DNA from: Streptomyces sp. PKU-EA00015
GTDB lineage: Bacteria; Actinomycetota; Actinomycetes; Streptomycetales; Streptomycetaceae
DNA: 64,000 nt
Direction: 5' to 3'
NCBI RefSeq assembly: GCF_013387495.1
Contig: NZ_JABZEE010000029.1
Coordinates: 62,001-126,000, forward strand
Part shown: positions 60,851 to 64,000 of the stretch, piece by piece
Numbering within the stretch: the stretch's first letter is position 1
Layout of the letters: every line of letters starts with the position of its first letter
Translations under genes and position numbers: made by a program
Notes under the pieces: generated by a model
Database searches by the model: none
Told to the model about the DNA's origin: nothing
Seen by the model: only the letters and a program-made list of their open reading frames with translations

Positions 60851-61972
60851 TCAGCTGGCGGGTCGGGGCTGCGGCGGTACCGCGGCGGGTGCTGTCCCGG
60901 GCGAGGCTCCCGCTCCCGTGACGCCTGTGCGCTGTACGGTGCGCCGCCACAGCCGTCCCACGGCGCGGTAGAAGCGGTCCGGCAGGAACACGGCGTCCGC
61001 GACGATCATCGCGCCCGAGAAGATCGGCAGTCCCATGACCACCGCGATATTCACGTGCATGCCCAGCAACAGGACCAGGACGGGGTATTTGAGCCTGCCG
61101 AACAGGACAAACGGAAAGGCGACCTGCACCAGCACCGTCAGATAGCCAATGACTGCAATCAGCACGTGATGGCCGTCGATCATCTGGGACAACGCAGGCC
61201 AGGGCCGGAACAGGTCGATGTTCAGGATGTAGTGGAGGGCGGTGCCATCGCCCCACTTGACGCCCTGCACCTTGTACAGGCCCGCGCATCCGTAGAGGAA
61301 GCAGACCTGGGCGGCGATGACGAACATGCCGCAGTTGTGCAGCACAGTGATCAAGATGCTGCGGATGTCACCGAGCTGGTGCCGGAGACCGCCGCCGAGC
61401 CGGCCTGCCGTCTTGCCCGCCGACGCCTGGAACCGGGTCCTTCGCGCGTCGAGGGACCAGCGCCGGCCGCACGCGGTGAAGACGAGGTAGACGGCCATGA
61501 GGACCATGAGATTGTCCCCGCCGTCCGCCATGAAGATCGCCCTGGCGTGGAACGACACCACCACGACCGCGAACAGCACGGACACCGCCCGGGTCCGCCA
61601 GCCCAATAGGAACAGCGCACACGTGACGAGAGCAACGGCGTAGCAGACCTCGAAGTACACCCGACTGTCGGACAGGGTGAGGACGCTGACCCACCCGCTC
61701 TGGTCGAACATCTGCCTGGCCAGCGCAGGCGTCCACGGTGAACCGGGCCCCCACATCTCATCGCGGTGTGGAAACTCGCGGAGCAGAAAAACGAGATAGA
61801 GCAGCCCGTACCCGATGCGCAGCATCGCCGCCGCGTACAAGGAGACCGGCCGCTCGGTCAGGAGGACGAGGAACGCATGGACCCGGTCGAGTACGCGCTG
61901 CGGCATTCGCACGGCCGCTGGCTCGGTGGTACGTGGGGGCGCTGCGACCGGTGGCTGCTCAGTCCGTTCCAT
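60851..61972 (-). CDS. HTTM-domain membrane protein
   Basis: A 373-aa integral membrane protein with about eight spans and the horizontally transferred transmembrane (HTTM, vitamin K-dependent carboxylase-like) pattern: 'AAMLRIGYGLLYLVFLLREFPHRDEMWGPGSPW', 'FHARAIFMADGGDNLMVLMAVYLVF', 'CGAGLYKVQGVKWGDGTALHYIL'. HTTM proteins resemble the membrane part of gamma-glutamyl carboxylase, but the bacterial reaction is unknown. The ATG at 61972 has GGAAGGTG upstream and overlaps the 3' end of the DUF5819 gene by 14 bp, so the two are co-translated. The pair occurs together in many actinobacteria as far as I know. Confidence 0.85.
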   Translation of the reverse strand: MERTEQPPVAAPPRTTEPAAVRMPQRVLDRVHAFLVLLTERPVSLYAAAMLRIGYGLLYLVFLLREFPHRDEMWGPGSPWTPALARQMFDQSGWVSVLTLSDSRVYFEVCYAVALVTCALFLLGWRTRAVSVLFAVVVVSFHARAIFMADGGDNLMVLMAVYLVFTACGRRWSLDARRTRFQASAGKTAGRLGGGLRHQLGDIRSILITVLHNCGMFVIAAQVCFLYGCAGLYKVQGVKWGDGTALHYILNIDLFRPWPALSQMIDGHHVLIAVIGYLTVLVQVAFPFVLFGRLKYPVLVLLLGMHVNIAVVMGLPIFSGAMIVADAVFLPDRFYRAVGRLWRRTVQRTGVTGAGASPGTAPAAVPPQPRPAS

Positions 61973-62690
61973 GCGAGGACACCTTCCACCAAGGCAGATA
62001 CCGGGTTTCAGCACGCGCCGATGCCGCGGCGGCCGGCCGGAAACCGCCCGCTGCGCGGGGCGCGGGGATGGGCTGCGTGATGACCCGCAGTTGGATGGAG
62101 TCGAAGGTGCCGCCACCTTGGGCGGCGACACGGTCCACTGCAATGTTGCGCAGATACTTCTGGATCATCACAGCCCGGTCCGAGCGCGGATGGTTGTCGC
62201 CGCCGTGCGTCTTGAGGTAGGAATTCCAAGCCTGGCGCAGCATGTTCTGTGCCGTATGGCTCGGGAAGACGTTGTGCTTGACAGCGGAATTGTCCCTGGC
62301 GGTCAGATCGATCCAGTCGCTCACCCGTGTGGTGCCGTCCGGCGCTGTCCGCTTGGTCCTCGCCGAAATCTGCCGGTTGACCCACTGCGGATTCGGAGCG
62401 AAGAGCCGCCAGTTCTGCTCAAACACGGGCCGGACCCAGGCGTCGATCTGTCGGCTGTACGCCTTCGAGATTGCATTCGGAGGCGCCACGTGCAGAAACA
62501 CCAGGAGCACATGGGCCAGAGCCACTGCAAGGCAGAGGGCCACCGCGGCTCCCGTTCCTGCGGTCAGCAGGCGGGGTGGCCCTGAAAGGTCACGAGTCGT
62601 ACGCGGTCCCCGGCCACCGTCCTGTGCTGCCGGCTCAGCGTCGGTCCGCCGCGATTCCTTCACATTCGTCGACTCAACGCCGCCCAGCAC
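61959..62690 (-). CDS. DUF5819 family membrane-anchored protein
   Basis: A 243-aa protein: a basic/acidic N-terminal tail, one transmembrane helix ('AVALCLAVALAHVLLVFLHVAP') and an extracytoplasmic domain with the DUF5819 signature 'FEQNWRLFAPNPQWVNRQI', 'SDWIDLTARDNSAV' and 'PSHTAQNMLRQAWNSYL'. Its function is unknown; it is the obligate neighbour of the HTTM protein and may present a substrate to it. The start is uncertain: GTG 62690 and GTG 62663 are both possible, and the longer frame up to 62918 has atypical codons. Confidence 0.8.
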   Translation of the reverse strand: MLGGVESTNVKESRRTDAEPAAQDGGRGPRTTRDLSGPPRLLTAGTGAAVALCLAVALAHVLLVFLHVAPPNAISKAYSRQIDAWVRPVFEQNWRLFAPNPQWVNRQISARTKRTAPDGTTRVSDWIDLTARDNSAVKHNVFPSHTAQNMLRQAWNSYLKTHGGDNHPRSDRAVMIQKYLRNIAVDRVAAQGGGTFDSIQLRVITQPIPAPRAAGGFRPAAAASARAETRYLPWWKVSSHGTD

Positions 62691-62815
62691 GGCCCCACCC
62701 GGCCCTTCCCATCCCGACTGCTCGCACCTGCTTCTCCTGCTTCCGCGGGCGGGCGCGCGACGGAATCGATGACGATCCGACGCGCGCCATCCGTCCCACT
62801 CGTGTGTGAGGTCGA

Positions 62816-64000
62816 CTACCCGTGCGCGCACTCCGCCGAGAGTGCCCACACGGGACTCACTGGTCCCGCCGACAGACGGGGGAACAGCTCGCTCAGCGTT
62901 GAACGTGCATTTGTGCACCCTGCGCTTTCCCTCGGGCTTGCCGCGATTCCCGGGCTTCTCGCCGTATCGCCGTCGTGGTAACCGCCGTCGTGGTAACCGC
63001 CGTCGTGGTAACCGCCGTCGTGGTAACCGCCGTCGTGGTAACCGCCGTCGTGGTAACCGCCGTCGTGGTAACCGCCGTCGTGGTAACCGCCGTCGTGGTA
63101 ACCGCCGTCGTGGTAACCGCCGTCGTGGTAACCGCCGTCGTGGTAACCGCCGTCGTGGTAACCGCCGTCGTGGTAACCGCCGTCGTGGTAACCGCCGTCG
63201 TGGTAACCGCCGTCGTGGTAACCGCCGTCGTGGTAACCGCCGTCGTGGTAACCGCCGTCGTGGTAACCGCCGTCGTGGTAACCGCCGTCGTGGTAACCGC
63301 CGTCGTGGTAACCGCCGTCGTGGTAACCGCCGTCGTGGTAACCGCCGTCGTGGTAACCGCCGTCGTGGTAACCGCCGTCGTGGTAACCGCCGTCGTGGTA
63401 ACCGCCGTCGTGGTAACCGCCGTCGTGGTAACCGCCGTCGTGGTAACCGCCGTCGTGGTAACCGCCGTCGTGGTAACCGCCGTCGTGGTAACCGCCGTCG
63501 TGGTAACCGCCGTCGTGGTAACCGCCGTCGTGGTAACCGCCGTCGTGGTAACCGCCGTCGTGGCCGGTTGCAGCATCGCCCGTCGCGGCGTCACCCGTCG
63601 CGGCATCGCCCGTGGCGGCATCACCCGTCGCGGCATCGCCCGTGGCGGCATCACCCGTCGCGGCATCGCCCGTGGCGGCATCACCCGTCGCGGCATCGCC
63701 CGTGGCGGCATCACCCGTCGCGGCATCGCCCGTGGCGGCATCACCCGTCGCGGCATCGCCCGTGGCGGCATCACCCGTCGCGGCATCGCCCGTGGCGGCA
63801 TCACCCGTCGCGGCATCGCCCGTGGCGGCATCACCCGTCGCGGCATCGCCCGTGGCGGCATCACCCGTCGCGGCATCGCCCGTGGCGGCATCACCCGTCG
63901 CGGCATCGCCCGTGGCGGCATCACCCGTCGCGGCATCGCCCGTGGCGGCATCACCCGTCGCGGCATCGCCCGTGGCGGCATCACCCGTCGCGGCATCGCC
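62816..64000 (-). CDS. possible end of a pentapeptide-repeat low-complexity protein (doubtful, enters from beyond the window)
   Basis: One minus-strand frame is open across both tandem arrays and ends at TAG 62816-62818. It would encode (GDAAT)n, then 'GH', then (DGGYH)39-40, then about 47 ordinary residues. It is favoured over the other open frames because the repeat codons (GAC GGC GGT TAC CAC) have the strongest GC3 bias. However, the non-repeat tail uses untypical codons (AGA, GGA, AGG), and the alternative frame giving TAVTT/MPRRV repeats is open as well. Coding status is unresolved. Confidence 0.25.
   Translation of the reverse strand, partial: GDAATGDAATGDAATGDAATGDAATGDAATGDAATGDAATGDAATGDAATGDAATGDAATGDAATGDAATGDAATGDAATGDAATGDAATGDAATGDAATGDAATGDAATGDAATGDAATGDAATGDAATGDAATGDAATGDAATGHDGGYHDGGYHDGGYHDGGYHDGGYHDGGYHDGGYHDGGYHDGGYHDGGYHDGGYHDGGYHDGGYHDGGYHDGGYHDGGYHDGGYHDGGYHDGGYHDGGYHDGGYHDGGYHDGGYHDGGYHDGGYHDGGYHDGGYHDGGYHDGGYHDGGYHDGGYHDGGYHDGGYHDGGYHDGGYHDGGYHDGGYHDGGYHDGGYHDGDTARSPGIAASPRESAGCTNARSTLSELFPRLSAGPVSPVWALSAECAHG
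62971..63563. repeat. perfect 15-bp tandem array, 39 copies
   Basis: The unit CGTCGTGGTAACCGC repeats without a single change from 62971 to 63555 (39 copies), followed by 8 bp of a fortieth. The period of 15 keeps any frame open and encodes pentapeptides: DGGYH or TAVTT on the minus strand, VVVTA or RRGNR on the plus strand. Perfect identity indicates very recent expansion or active homogenisation. Confidence 0.97.
63571..64000. repeat. 30-bp tandem array, 13 full copies, running off the window
   Basis: Perfect 30-bp units from 63601 to 63990, plus 10 bp to the window end, preceded by one diverged unit (63571-63600). Each unit is two 15-mers, CGGCATCGCCCGTGG and CGGCATCACCCGTCG, that differ at two positions, so the basic period is again five codons (GDAAT on the minus strand). 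The array shares its period and phase with the 15-bp array next to it. Confidence 0.95.

Noticed and set aside
62971..63563. The 15-bp array as a CRISPR array
   Set aside because: Units are contiguous with no unique spacers, and there are no cas genes; it is a plain tandem repeat.
62893..63996. Minus-strand frame encoding MPRRVMPPRA and TTAVT repeats as a real gene
   Set aside because: It opens only because the 15/30-bp arrays have no stops; its start lies inside the repeat and codon third positions are less GC-biased than the GDAAT/DGGYH frame. Kept only as a repeat.

Overview
The window is high-GC actinobacterial DNA and almost certainly Streptomyces. Supporting signs are strong G/C third-position bias, GTG/TTG starts after GGAGG-type sites, a conservon operon, an LAETG surface protein of the class-E-sortase type, a DynA/DynB dynamin pair, a PknG-GlnH-GlnX cluster and a rare TTA codon in a signalling gene. 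Most of the window reads as chromosomal core. The accessory DNA is small and mostly decayed.

Layout. 1-5.1 kb: end of a secreted S8 peptidase, aspartate-semialdehyde dehydrogenase (asd) and aminopeptidase N (pepN), each followed by a hairpin terminator. 5.2-9.4 kb: a conservon (cvnA-B-C-D, overlapping genes) followed by a class I terpene-synthase-like gene with its own promoter. 9.36-9.73 kb: a 159-bp MITE-like element with a CTAG duplication, then an IS481-type remnant that supplies the C-terminus of a LysR regulator. 9.6-14.3 kb (minus): LysR, an EamA exporter, a 76-aa membrane protein and 4-alpha-glucanotransferase with a tandem-repeat tail. 14.9-19.7 kb: a GH84 hexosaminidase, an HNH endonuclease (minus) and an MscS channel. 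19.9-26.7 kb: a sugar regulon with a ROK repressor and its candidate operator, an ABC importer, a GH4 6-phospho-glycosidase and a BadF-type sugar kinase.

27.0-38.0 kb is the most coherent system: GlnX, GlnH, a coiled-coil protein, PknG, a PP2C phosphatase, a VWA protein and an FHA protein. It contains every part of an amino-acid-sensing Ser/Thr phosphorylation circuit (sensor, kinase, eraser, reader). Three of the proteins carry zinc-ribbon-like cysteine clusters. 38-47 kb: an isoaspartyl-methyltransferase-like gene, a truncated haemoglobin and a three-gene MacB/FtsX-type ABC transporter. 47-56.4 kb (minus): a repeat-filled spacer, a hypothetical protein, a thioesterase, EttA, a thioester-domain surface adhesin, an SSB-like protein behind a DnaA-box pair, and dynB/dynA.

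56.6-58.3 kb is a scar next to tRNA-Arg(UCU). It holds pieces of an actinomycete integrative element (integrase C-terminus, rep C-terminus, intact xis, integrase N-terminus) with one internal segment apparently inverted, followed by a broken DUF5919 gene. After that come a PAS-GAF-PP2C (SpoIIE-type) phosphatase, an HTTM/DUF5819 pair, and two perfect pentapeptide-period tandem arrays (39 x 15 bp, then more than 13 x 30 bp) running off the window end.
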